Source of the DNA: JBBQVS01 sp964250765
GTDB taxonomy: Bacteria; Chloroflexota; Ktedonobacteria; Ktedonobacterales; Ktedonobacteraceae
DNA: 64,000 nt
Direction: 5' to 3'
Assembly (NCBI GenBank): GCA_964250765.1
Contig: CAXUHF010000007.1
Span: 14,590 to 78,589 of the forward strand
Shown here: piece by piece, positions 1 through 7,794 of the stretch
How positions within the stretch are numbered: position 1 is the first letter of the stretch
How the letters are laid out: each line of letters opens with the position of its first letter
The notes under the pieces: generated by a model
The model's database searches: none
What the model was told of the DNA's origin: nothing
What the model saw: the letters and a program-made list of their open reading frames with translations, nothing else
Position numbers and translations under genes: made by a program

Positions 1-784
1 CCAGTTCTTGTCCAAAGGAGAGTCCTGAGGTCAATCCAGCCATGCCTACTGCAATCAGAATGGCCCCAAGAGGATCGAATCGACCTGGACTAAGGTGGAT
101 GCGCTCTTTGAGAATGAGTAGTGTGGCAATGAGACCAATGATGCCGAGTGGTACATTGACAAAGAAGATCCAGCGCCACGAGAGGGAAGCCGTGATAATG
201 CCACCCAGTATCGGGCCAAGAGTGACGCCGAGGTTAACATTAATGGCGTTGATCCCAAGTGCGCGACCACGTTCATGTGGAGGAAAGGCGCTTGTGAGCA
301 TTGCCGGACTAATTGCCGTCAACAATGCTGCGCCCAATCCTTGAACTGTGCGTGAGGCGATGAGAATACTCAGCGAAGGGGCCAGTCCACAGAGTGCAGA
401 ACTCGCGGTAAAGATAATCAACCCTGCTGTCCAGACGACCTTGCGTCCAATCATATCGGCTAGTCGTCCAGCAGTTAAGAGTATGGCTGTAGTAGCAACA
501 AGATAGGCGATGATGACCCATTCGACTGCTCCATTGAGGGGCACGCCAAAGTAACGTGCAATGGTGGGGAGGCTGATATTGACAATTGATGAGTCAAGAG
601 CAGCCATAAAGATGCCAATGGCGACGATAAAGAGCATGGCCCATTTCCCGGCGGTCTCTTCTCCTGAGCCTATCATATTCTTAGTTGGCTGTGGGGACGA
701 GATATCAACACTTTGCTGTTCGCCATTTGTGGGTGCTATATTCGGCAAATTCTTCTTTTGGGACTGTGCCTCTTGTGATTGCAT
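1..784 (-). CDS. MFS drug-efflux transporter, DHA2 (EmrB/QacA) type, C-terminus off window
   Basis: Inner-membrane proton-driven exporter, probably of drugs or toxic organics. Reading the minus strand from ATG 784 gives a 261-codon open frame that leaves the window at base 1. After a polar N-tail come membrane segments with the DHA2 signature LDSSIVNISLP, motif A (GRLADMIGRK), motif C (GVTLGPILGG) and WRWIFFVNVPLG, all in family order. This is about half of a 14-helix transporter. The start has only a weak purine-rich site (aaagaaag). A 37-bp perfect hairpin lies 28 bases upstream of the start. The gene is last in the direction of the TetR-cupin-hydrolase genes, so it may be the pump of that regulated set (inference). 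Confidence 0.9.
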   Translation of the reverse strand, partial: MQSQEAQSQKKNLPNIAPTNGEQQSVDISSPQPTKNMIGSGEETAGKWAMLFIVAIGIFMAALDSSIVNISLPTIARYFGVPLNGAVEWVIIAYLVATTAILLTAGRLADMIGRKVVWTAGLIIFTASSALCGLAPSLSILIASRTVQGLGAALLTAISPAMLTSAFPPHERGRALGINAINVNLGVTLGPILGGIITASLSWRWIFFVNVPLGIIGLIATLLILKERIHLSPGRFDPLGAILIAVGMAGLTSGLSFGQEL

Positions 785-811
785 CTGTACTATTATCTTT
801 CTTTATAATAA

Positions 812-889
812 GCTTAACATGTAGAGTAGACGACTAGCAAGGGATCGAGGCTTCGATCCCTTGCTAGTCGTCTACTCTACATGTTAAGC
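812..889. repeat. Perfect 37-bp inverted repeat (long hairpin)
   Basis: Arms 812-848 and 853-889 are exact reverse complements around a 4-base loop. The hairpin lies between the hydrolase stop (1027) and the MFS start (784), only 28 bases before that start. It has no run of T after either arm, so it is not a standard intrinsic terminator. It could be a processing signal, a barrier to readthrough or a mobile palindrome. Confidence 0.85.
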
Positions 890-967
890 CAAGTACCTAT
901 TCTGTCATGAGTAAGGATTTGCCAAATTGCTCTGGAAGTTTCAGTATACTTTTTCCCTTTTCATATC

Positions 968-985
968 GTGCATATATGTATGCAC
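968..985. promoter_or_regulatory. Short palindrome upstream of the MFS gene, possible operator
   Basis: Seven-base perfect arms (GTGCATA/TATGCAC) around a 4-base centre. It lies in the 137-base gap between the hydrolase and the long hairpin. On the minus strand a TATACT -10-like word follows shortly after, so this could be the control region of the efflux gene. No clear -35 box was seen. Confidence 0.35.
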
Positions 986-1026
986 TACTAAATTCACTCG
1001 ATGAAAACTGTAAAGAGCTTCTCTTT

Positions 1027-1833
1027 CTACGGCTCAGCAGTGATGCTGTCGGCGAACTCCTCCACAACCTTGAGCAGACGCGCAGGCTGCTCGATCTGCG
1101 GGAGGTGTCCAGCCTCTGGAATAAGTTCAAAGCGAGCGTTGGGCAACGCTTGGGCGTAGGCACGACCATAGTCAGGATCCATGACGCCATCACTCTCGCC
1201 CCAGACGACGAGGGCAGGAATTCTCACGCGACTCAGCCGACGACGTAACTTCAGATCGTGCATACCTTGCCCTTGATCGTACACTTTGAGTGTCTGGAAG
1301 TTCGCACGCACCGCTGCAACCCGCTCAGGGGTGAGAGTGGCAGGGTCAATGCGAAAGGCCGCCGGATTGTGGTAGCTAAGTGCTGACAACTCGTCAGGTG
1401 TCAGGGGAAACACATCGGCGATGGGATGCCCCTCAACTTGGATACCCGCGGCATCGACAAGAACAATGCTACTCAAACGTGTGGTGTCTCGCACAGCCAT
1501 CTCAGCTGCAATCCAGCCGCCAAGTGAGGAACCGACTACCATGACATTGCGTAGGTCGAGTTGTTCAAGGAGGTCGAGATAGGTAATAGCGAGGTCATCG
1601 ACGCTGTCGAACCATTCAGGCCGAGGCTCACCTGCAAAGCCTGGGTGGGTTGGCACCAAGACATGTGCACGCGTGGACAATGCAGAAGCGAGGCCAGCCA
1701 CAGTCAGTGGTCCCCCACCACCATGCAAGACGAGAATGGGACGACCGCTTCCTTGCTCGTCGATACGCACGGTCAAGCCATCGGCGAAGGACTCTCTGCG
1801 GGTCGTAGGGGTTGAAGAAGGTAAAGTACTCAT
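1027..1833 (-). CDS. Alpha/beta-fold hydrolase
   Basis: 268 residues. A soluble alpha/beta hydrolase with the oxyanion segment HGGGG near the N-terminus, the nucleophile elbow GSSLGG, an acid in WGESDGVMDP and the catalytic histidine in EAGHLPQIEQP near the end. The order and length fit a complete single-domain esterase/lyase-type hydrolase; the substrate cannot be told. The start at 1833 is preceded at good distance by GAAAGG. The ATG at 1842 sits directly on that site and the more upstream candidate at 1869 has none. It follows the cupin gene on the same strand with a short gap, probably in one transcript controlled by the TetR gene further upstream. Confidence 0.9.
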   Translation of the reverse strand: MSTLPSSTPTTRRESFADGLTVRIDEQGSGRPILVLHGGGGPLTVAGLASALSTRAHVLVPTHPGFAGEPRPEWFDSVDDLAITYLDLLEQLDLRNVMVVGSSLGGWIAAEMAVRDTTRLSSIVLVDAAGIQVEGHPIADVFPLTPDELSALSYHNPAAFRIDPATLTPERVAAVRANFQTLKVYDQGQGMHDLKLRRRLSRVRIPALVVWGESDGVMDPDYGRAYAQALPNARFELIPEAGHLPQIEQPARLLKVVEEFADSITAEP

Positions 1834-1890
1834 GGAATTCATCCTTTCAGTTATAGATAGCACTCTCATCAGTAAAAATTTGGTCCTTGC

Positions 1891-2337
1891 TTATGCAAGA
1901 ACATCAGTGTCGTAGTGAGCCATGATAGCGCGTCCTTGCTCAGGAGTAGGTGGGCCAGATGTGGTCACAAGTTCGCTCATTTCCTCGAAGTAATGAATGT
2001 ACTGAGGGGGTGTAAATGTATTTAGGAAGCGAGCAGGGCTATTGCCTGGATTCGAGAACGTATGCGCCACACCAATCGGTACCATAACAAAACTTCCCGT
2101 ACCTGCATGAAAAGTTTCTCCATCCACGTTGAACTCTAGTTCGCCTTCCAGTACATAGAATCCCTCCTCGTGAGCACGATGAACATGAGGAAATGGACTC
2201 GGTGAATGTGGCGGAAACGTAAATTCAGCAACTGCCATTGTGGCACGTGTGCTTGTGCCATCTTCTAAGATGGTGACATGGATAGGACCAATAGGAATTG
2301 ACCGACCACCACCAGGTTGTAGTATGGTAGCATCCAT
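1891..2337 (-). CDS. Cupin-domain protein
   Basis: 148 residues, a single small beta-barrel cupin. The metal-binding motif 1 reads HVHRAHEEGFYVLEGELEF, giving the usual HxH...E...G pattern, and motif 2 has PIGVAHTFSNPG with the fourth metal-ligand histidine. Such proteins are dioxygenases, isomerases or small-molecule binders; none can be chosen here. The start at 2337 has a strong site (AAGGAG, 7 bases before ATG); an upstream candidate at 2373 lacks one and falls in the probable operator. Lies between the TetR gene and the hydrolase, same strand. Confidence 0.9.
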   Translation of the reverse strand: MDATILQPGGGRSIPIGPIHVTILEDGTSTRATMAVAEFTFPPHSPSPFPHVHRAHEEGFYVLEGELEFNVDGETFHAGTGSFVMVPIGVAHTFSNPGNSPARFLNTFTPPQYIHYFEEMSELVTTSGPPTPEQGRAIMAHYDTDVLA

Positions 2338-2353
2338 CGTACGCTCCTTTTTG

Positions 2354-2373
2354 TTGCTTGCTTGAGTGAGCAA
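2354..2373. promoter_or_regulatory. Candidate second TetR operator, upstream of the cupin
   Basis: Imperfect inverted repeat TTGCTTGC-ttga-GTGAGCAA in the short gap between the TetR and cupin genes. It shares the TTGCTTGC/GCAA core with the perfect palindrome over the TetR start (3005-3036). A shorter echo (CTTGC-ttat-GCAAG, about 1884-1897) sits before the hydrolase. Shared words suggest one regulator; binding is inferred. Confidence 0.5.
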
Positions 2374-2392
2374 ATCTACTTAAAAAATAGCG

Positions 2393-3022
2393 TCAATCAG
2401 GTGATTGAAAACAGTGCAACATCTGAGCGAGAACCTGATATGCTGCATCGAGATCAAACGTAGGGTCTAGAATCTTTTGCAATGCTAATCCATCGAAAAG
2501 AGAGAGCAGAAGAGCAGCCAGGATCGTTGGATCAGGAGAGGAACGCTGTCTGTCCTCTGTACGCTCCACTTTCTCCAAGACTTTTGCCATCACAGAACCA
2601 ATCTCCTTCCGCCGCTCTACAAGGCGCTCTCGCACCTCAGGCGCAATGATGGGATTGTGTAAGCCAAGCGAGAACGACTCGTAGCGTAGGCGATACACCT
2701 CAGGTTCCTGCTCAACACGTTCATAGAGTTGGGCCAATAATACTTCGAGAGCCTGATCGTCAGGCACATGCTGGACAAGATGTTTCATTTTTTGATGGAA
2801 ATGCTGACCAGCGGCTTGCAACGCCTCAACGAGCAACCGATCCTTGCCACCAAAGTAATAATGCACGAGTCCAGGCGCGGCCTGAGCTTCGCGTGCAATT
2901 TCCCTCAGCGTTGTCGCGTCATATCCCTTCTCAGCCAACACCTTAGAGGCTGCGGCGATGATGCGTTCTCTCGTCTTTTGCTGGTCCTCAGATTGTCCAT
3001 CTATGTTATATTGCTTGCTCAT
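2393..3022 (-). CDS. TetR-family transcriptional repressor
   Basis: 209 residues. The N-terminal helix-turn-helix is typical: TRERIIAAASKVLAEKGYD, then TTLREIAREAQAAPGLVHYYFGGKDRLL. The rest is an all-helical ligand/dimerisation domain. The start at 3022 (MSKQYN) is the ATG lying inside the operator palindrome; the reading frame stays open to 3046 but has no better signal. Probably represses itself and the cupin, hydrolase and efflux genes downstream on the same strand. Confidence 0.92.
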   Translation of the reverse strand: MSKQYNIDGQSEDQQKTRERIIAAASKVLAEKGYDATTLREIAREAQAAPGLVHYYFGGKDRLLVEALQAAGQHFHQKMKHLVQHVPDDQALEVLLAQLYERVEQEPEVYRLRYESFSLGLHNPIIAPEVRERLVERRKEIGSVMAKVLEKVERTEDRQRSSPDPTILAALLLSLFDGLALQKILDPTFDLDAAYQVLAQMLHCFQSPD

Positions 3023-3036
3023 GCAAGCAATATAAC
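3005..3036. promoter_or_regulatory. TetR operator palindrome over its own start codon
   Basis: 14-bp perfect arms (3005-3018 and 3023-3036) around TCAT, which carries the reverse complement of the TetR ATG. Length and symmetry match a TetR dimer site. Its position over the start codon points to autorepression. Confidence 0.7.
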
Positions 3037-3309
3037 ATACGTCCATAGAAATTGCAAGTATGTAACGGTATTAGTTAGAAAACCTTTCAATTACTAGCAA
3101 GCCACCTTGTACATCCTCACAATGAGCCTTCCCTTTGCTATTTAACTGCTCCAAGCACCATTGACCCCACGCTTCCAGCTTTTAAGGCCAAGCATTTATT
3201 AGGGTCGAACATTACCCAAAGGGGTACTTACTTGCAACAAAGTTCCTTCCTGGTTCGATAGAGGTGGAAGAGAAGGAACAACAGTAGTAGCCCGTGGTAC
3301 GTATAACGC
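3037..3309. other. Intergenic region without a supported gene
   Basis: No reading frame with a start signal was found. An 8-bp inverted repeat (GTTCCTTC at 3242-3249, GAAGGAAC at 3272-3279) just downstream of the 3310-4077 gene could act as its terminator, although no T-run follows. The TetR promoter should lie just upstream of 3036. Confidence 0.4.
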
Positions 3310-4077
3310 TTATGTTCCTCCACTGTTGTCTTTTTTCACGGCATCTAAAAGTGTGAGACTTGCATCAGCAATTACAGCATGAGCAGTTTCGCGTGAAGTG
3401 GTAGGTTGCCCATCGCCATCTTGTACTCCGTAATCTCCAAAGAAGGCATGTACGCCTCCTTGAACTGTAACATAGACCGTTGTTGGAGGCAAAAGCGGTT
3501 TGGCGGCATCAATTTTTGCAGGTGTGGCTAGACCATCGTTTGTGCCAGAAATTGACGTGATATGCAGTCTTGTTTGTTTCGAGAGGTCTACGGCAGGATA
3601 CGAAGCATACAGCAGTATGCCTTTTATGATAGAATTGTGCAGTGCAAAGCTACACGCACTGACACCACCAAGCGAGTGTCCTCCAATAACCCACAGCTTT
3701 ATTGAAGGATTCGCCGCGATCACATTACTTGCGAGATTTTCACCTAACAAGGCGATATTGAGGGGCATTTTGACGATAAATGCAGCATAGCCATGTTCTG
3801 CGAAGGTGTGCATATAGCGTGCGTAGGCATCAGGGTCAACGCGTGCTCCAGGATAAAAGATAATGCCTTCGATAGGATGCTGTTTCGGCATGAATACGAT
3901 ATCATCGTTTGTCGTCGTGATGGTGACGCCAGCCCCATTATGCAGCGCATCTCTCGCTTGTGCTGATGCTGGAAAGGGGCGCAACTCCCATGCTGTACCT
4001 GCAACTATGACGAGTAATACGCACAGCACACCGAGAAGCACCCATCTTAGAATACGCCGACGAGATTTCGTCTTCAC
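3310..4077 (-). CDS. Membrane-anchored alpha/beta hydrolase (abhydrolase_5-like)
   Basis: 255 residues. A basic N-tail and a hydrophobic segment (about residues 10-27) anchor or export it. The nucleophile elbow is GGHSLGG, the acid is probably in GTNDG and the histidine in GGVHAFFGDYG, the pattern of dienelactone-hydrolase-like alpha/beta hydrolases that use the whole C-terminal lobe. Its start overlaps the stop of the iminopeptidase-like gene by four bases, so the two are translated in a coupled way. Confidence 0.88.
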   Translation of the reverse strand: MKTKSRRRILRWVLLGVLCVLLVIVAGTAWELRPFPASAQARDALHNGAGVTITTTNDDIVFMPKQHPIEGIIFYPGARVDPDAYARYMHTFAEHGYAAFIVKMPLNIALLGENLASNVIAANPSIKLWVIGGHSLGGVSACSFALHNSIIKGILLYASYPAVDLSKQTRLHITSISGTNDGLATPAKIDAAKPLLPPTTVYVTVQGGVHAFFGDYGVQDGDGQPTTSRETAHAVIADASLTLLDAVKKDNSGGT

Positions 4078-4985
4078 GCTTTCTGCGCCTCAACCTGAGC
4101 AAGAAACGCTAATACAGTCTGCATATATAATTCTGGTTCCTCAGCATGGGCTAGATGTGAACTTTGCTCAAAGACAATCCACTCTGAACCAGCGATACCC
4201 TTATGCATAATCTCGTTAATCGGAGGCGTCGATTCGTCGTAGCGTCCCGACACAATCAGCGTTGGTAGATGAATTTCCGCAAGCCGATTTGTGCGATCCC
4301 AATCTTTAATCGTACCGATGACATGAAATTCACTTGGTCCATTCATAGTGTAGTACACGGGTTGGCTCAACCTGTCAAAGCCACGCTGCACAAATTCTGG
4401 CATGGGTTTAATGCGAATCACATGCCGATCATAAAATACCGTCATTGCCTCCTGATATTCAGGATCATCCGTTGTACCATCAGCTTCATGTTTAAGTAAT
4501 GCGGCATTCACTTCTGGCGGCAGTTGCTCTCGGAGACGATTTGCCTCGGCAATCCATAGAGGCATGCTTGATGCAGTATTTGCTAATATGAGACTTTCTA
4601 GCCCTTGTGGTTGCGTCAACGCATATTCGATAGCGAGCATTCCACCCCAGGACTGACCCAGGATATGGACGCGTTCGAGGCTAAGCTCTTTACGGACCGT
4701 TGCCAGCTCTGTCACGAAACGCGGAATTTGCCAACGTGCCGTATCCTCTGGCAAATCAGAGAAGCCACAGCCTAACTGATCATAAAAAATAACGCGTCGC
4801 GTGTCGGAAGCCATCAATGCCATGTTCTCTATGTAGTCATGTGGAACACCAGGGCCACCATGTAGACAGAGAAGAGGGACAGACTCATGTTCTGCACCTC
4901 CACCAATACTACGATACCAGACGCGAAAACCATCTTCTACAGGCACAAAGCCCTCTTGAACGTTCAGTTGTGTACTTGTACTCAT
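4074..4985 (-). CDS. Proline iminopeptidase-family hydrolase (S33)
   Basis: 303 residues, the usual length of the S33 family. HGGPGVPHDY is the conserved oxyanion segment, GQSWGG the nucleophile elbow, SGRYDEST holds the acid and QSSHLAHAEEP the histidine. Known family members release N-terminal proline or cleave amino-acid amides; the true substrate is not shown by sequence. Cytoplasmic by lack of a signal. Lies 37 bases after the GH3 gene and overlaps the next hydrolase, forming a three-gene set. Confidence 0.9.
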   Translation of the reverse strand: MSTSTQLNVQEGFVPVEDGFRVWYRSIGGGAEHESVPLLCLHGGPGVPHDYIENMALMASDTRRVIFYDQLGCGFSDLPEDTARWQIPRFVTELATVRKELSLERVHILGQSWGGMLAIEYALTQPQGLESLILANTASSMPLWIAEANRLREQLPPEVNAALLKHEADGTTDDPEYQEAMTVFYDRHVIRIKPMPEFVQRGFDRLSQPVYYTMNGPSEFHVIGTIKDWDRTNRLAEIHLPTLIVSGRYDESTPPINEIMHKGIAGSEWIVFEQSSHLAHAEEPELYMQTVLAFLAQVEAQKA

Positions 4986-5022
4986 GATACACTCACTCTT
5001 TCACTAAGCGAACTGCGAGTAG

Positions 5023-6279
5023 TTATTTCATAATACCGTACTGCATCTTCATAAGCAAGATGCGTTGCACTGACTGGTTCACCTGGTCCATACTTAACTG
5101 GCCTTGCTGAATAGCGTCTTTTAGCGCAACGATCACTCCCGCGACCTGACTGGCGGTGTATGGACCTTCGACTATATCGTTGCCTGCAATGATTGCTAGC
5201 ACTGATGCCTGAGCAATCGTCCATTTTTGTTGAATGCCACCCATATACAAACCATCAGTAATCACAACTCCATTGTAGCCCAGTTCTTTGCGCAATACAC
5301 CATTAATGGCTTTTGGCGAAAGTTCTGCGGGCCAATTAGGGTCGATAGCAGTGGTGACAACATCAGTAGACATAATCATAGCGGGATGATTTTGCTGTAT
5401 CATCGTTTTGTAAGGAACAAAGTCAGTACTCTCTAATTGTGCCATGCTTTCGTTCACAGTTGGCAATGTCGTGTGTGGGTCGAATTGCTTTGAAACAGAC
5501 CCTAAGCCGGGGAAATGTTTGAGACAGCCGATTGTACCTGTACTCTGCAAACCATTAAGGAATGCACCTGCATATGTTGCCACAGTCTTAGGATCATCAC
5601 TGAACTGACGTGTGTCAAGGAGATTAGTAACAGGACCGACATCAACAACAGGAGCAAGATCTGTGTTGATGCCTAATGATTGCATCAATTTTGCAGCCTG
5701 CACACCTTGTTGCTGTACTCCATTTGTATTCCCAGTTGCAGTCATCGCGGCAGCAGAAGGTGTATCTCCAGAGAAGCCTGCATCTGTAAGTTTGCTTACC
5801 AACCCACCCTCTTGGTCAATCGCCACGAGTAAAGGAATTTTCGCATCAGCATTCGCTTTGACAGGAAACTGGCTTGCAGCATCAGCTGTGTTATTGGGTG
5901 CATCAAAGTTATGATTGACGGGTTGATAAAGAAAACCACCAACATGCTGTTGTGAGATCATATAGGGAAGTTCAGTACTTTGATAGTCCGAACCAAAGAA
6001 TTCGACCATGAGGAGTTGCCCCAGTTTCTCATCGAGGCTCATTCCCTGCATGATCTGATCAACTTTAGTCAATCGCGCTCGCAATGCCTCCTCGGTCTCA
6101 ATACCATTGATATCTGACTTCGGGTGCGCTGGCGATGTACTTACGGTAGTACCTCCCACAGTACTGGAAGTTATGCCTGTAGCATCAGCACAACTTGTTA
6201 AGAATAAGAGCATACAGCAAAGTAGAATAACGGACCTATGTGAAAAAGACATCACTGAGTGTGATGGAAGTGTTTGCAT
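5023..6279 (-). CDS. GH3 beta-N-acetylhexosaminidase-like lipoprotein (NagZ type)
   Basis: 418 residues. A signal peptide ends in the lipobox LTSC, so it is a membrane lipoprotein. The catalytic GH3 domain shows AIDQEGG, KHFPGLG (NagZ members have KHFPGHG) and the nucleophile region VVITDGLYMGG. NagZ-type enzymes split GlcNAc from muropeptides or chitosaccharides. The DPHTTLP stretch sits where NagZ proteins carry the His general acid/base loop. First of three co-directional genes with two hydrolases. Confidence 0.92.
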   Translation of the reverse strand: MQTLPSHSVMSFSHRSVILLCCMLLFLTSCADATGITSSTVGGTTVSTSPAHPKSDINGIETEEALRARLTKVDQIMQGMSLDEKLGQLLMVEFFGSDYQSTELPYMISQQHVGGFLYQPVNHNFDAPNNTADAASQFPVKANADAKIPLLVAIDQEGGLVSKLTDAGFSGDTPSAAAMTATGNTNGVQQQGVQAAKLMQSLGINTDLAPVVDVGPVTNLLDTRQFSDDPKTVATYAGAFLNGLQSTGTIGCLKHFPGLGSVSKQFDPHTTLPTVNESMAQLESTDFVPYKTMIQQNHPAMIMSTDVVTTAIDPNWPAELSPKAINGVLRKELGYNGVVITDGLYMGGIQQKWTIAQASVLAIIAGNDIVEGPYTASQVAGVIVALKDAIQQGQLSMDQVNQSVQRILLMKMQYGIMK

Positions 6280-6479
6280 GAAAAAGGCTCCACTAGTAAA
6301 TTCGTGTTGTAAGTGTACAAGCTGTAGCCTGTATCATCTCATAAAAAGAAACGTTGAGGGAAGAGGAGAAGTAACGTATACGTACCATTAGCACATCTTT
6401 ATCATACGTATAGAAAAGAGAAATAGCGATGGTATACTATCTCTAACACCTAAAGGTACATATAAGGAGCAAAATAGCT

Positions 6480-7235
6480 GTGGCTCAATTCGATGATATC
6501 GAGCTTGTAGAGCGTCTCTTTGTCAAGGGCTACCCCTTTCAGAGATATAGCCCACGTCCAGAAAATCCTGCATCAGTGGCGATAACACCCCTGCGAAAAG
6601 CACTTCCAGAATGTACAGTAGCTGTGGTAACAACTGCTGGGCTAAGTCTGCCTAGTCAACCGCCATTTGATTCCTCGATTAAAATGGGAGACAGTTCGTT
6701 TCGTGAGTTTCCTGGCGATATTTCGCCGCAACTACTGGAAATGAATCATCGTAGTTGGTCCTTTGACCAAACAGGCGTCTTACGTGATCGCAATCTTGTA
6801 ATGCCATTGGACCGCTTACGCGAAATGCACGTTTCTGGAGAAATTGGGTTTATCGCGCCACGTCACTATAGTTTTATGGGGTCAATCGTAGGACCATCAA
6901 AGTTGATGAAGCAGAGTGCGCCAGAGGTTGCACGTCGTCTTGTTCGTGATGGTGTTGATGTTGTCCTGCTCACGCCTGTCTGACCTATGTGCAATCAGTC
7001 CGTGGGGCTGATTCAACGAGAGATTGAGTTCGCAGGTATTACAACAGTCTCGATTTCGCTGTTACGTGAGATCACAGAAAAAATTCAGCCACCACGTGCG
7101 TTGTTTGTTCCATTTCCGCTCGGCTATCCACTTGGTGAACCGAACAATAGCACATTACAGACACGCATACTACAGGCGGCCTTTGCACTCCTGACACGTA
7201 ATGATAGACCAGTGTTTGAGTCTTTCAGGCTGTAG
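6480..7235 (+). CDS. GrdB-family selenoprotein with in-frame UGA (Sec168)
   Basis: Read with TGA 6981-6983 as selenocysteine, this is one 251-residue protein of the glycine/sarcosine/betaine reductase selenoprotein B family. Before the TGA are FREFPGDISP, the segment MPLDRLREMHVSGEIGF, PRHYSFMGSI and VARRLVRDGVDVVLLTPV. After it, in the same frame, are PMCNQSVGLIQREIEFAGI and FVPFPLGYPLGEP. The site reads U-P-M-C, where homologues carry Cys-x-x-Cys or Sec. A hairpin (6993-7013, arms AATCAG/CTGATT) places its apical loop about 17-23 bases after the UGA, as bacterial SECIS elements do. GTG start with AAGGAG about 10 bases before. These stand-alone proteins are probable redox enzymes; glycine reduction is unlikely without GrdA/GrdC nearby. 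Confidence 0.82.
6993..7013 (+). promoter_or_regulatory. Candidate bacterial SECIS element
   Basis: Six-bp stem AATCAG/CTGATT, extendable inside by U-G, C-G and C-G pairs, with a G-rich loop. It starts 10 bases after the UGA at 6981. Position and loop fit bacterial SECIS rules; SelB recognition is inferred. Confidence 0.6.
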
Positions 7236-7269
7236 ACTCCGTAGTATTGGTTAGAAAGAGGTGTACGCG

Positions 7270-7626
7270 ATGAAAAAACGAGTTTTAATTATCGACGACG
7301 AAGAAGATATCCAGGCAGTTATCCAGGCTCTTTTGGAGACCTCTGAATACGAGGTAGATAGCGCGGAAAATGGTCAGGTCGCGCTAGAGAAACTCCAAGC
7401 TGAGGTGAAACCAGACATTGTGCTTCTTGATCTGATGATGCCACAGATGAGCGGATATACGTTGCTGAATGAACTGCATAGTCGAGGGCTGAACACAGCG
7501 TTCTCGATTATCGTCATGAGTGCCGACGTGTTCACAAAGCAGCAGATGGATCGTATGGGCGTCAAGGCATTCATTAGCAAGCCATTTGATGTCAACGAAC
7601 TACAACAGATGGTCGAGGCTCTATAA
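7270..7626 (+). CDS. Single-domain response regulator (CheY-like receiver)
   Basis: 118 residues, a receiver domain only. Acidic pocket IDDEED, phospho-acceptor Asp in LLDLMMP, a Ser in VMSADV and the conserved Lys in ISKPFD. No output domain, so it works by protein contacts or as a phosphate relay. ATG 7270 lies at good distance from AGAGG; a GTG at 7261 is too close. Starts 34 bases after the selenoprotein stop and may share its transcript. The partner kinase is not in the window. Confidence 0.92.
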   Translation: MKKRVLIIDDEEDIQAVIQALLETSEYEVDSAENGQVALEKLQAEVKPDIVLLDLMMPQMSGYTLLNELHSRGLNTAFSIIVMSADVFTKQQMDRMGVKAFISKPFDVNELQQMVEAL

Positions 7627-7661
7627 GCACTTTTGCATAGACACAGCAAATAGAGGAACTA

Positions 7662-7685
7662 TTACGCCGTCTTTGGCGTTTCCTT
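7662..7685 (+). terminator. Weak terminator-like hairpin after the response regulator
   Basis: ACGCC-gtcttt-GGCGT stem followed by a short pyrimidine stretch in the gap before the DUF4349 gene. The stem is short, so this is tentative. Confidence 0.35.
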
Positions 7686-7794
7686 GTGTAGTAGAGAGAG
7701 CAGAGAGAAAAACGCTCTGAACTACGTATCCTACATAGCAAGAAAATAAGTAGTCTTCTTACGCTCGTACGCTCATGCTTAAAGGAGCCTGTCT

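Noticed and set aside
6981..6983. TGA in the GrdB-like gene read as a plain stop, with a pseudogene or two-gene model
   Set aside because: The frame is the same on both sides, both halves match one family, and the stop sits on the redox residue; selenocysteine explains it better.
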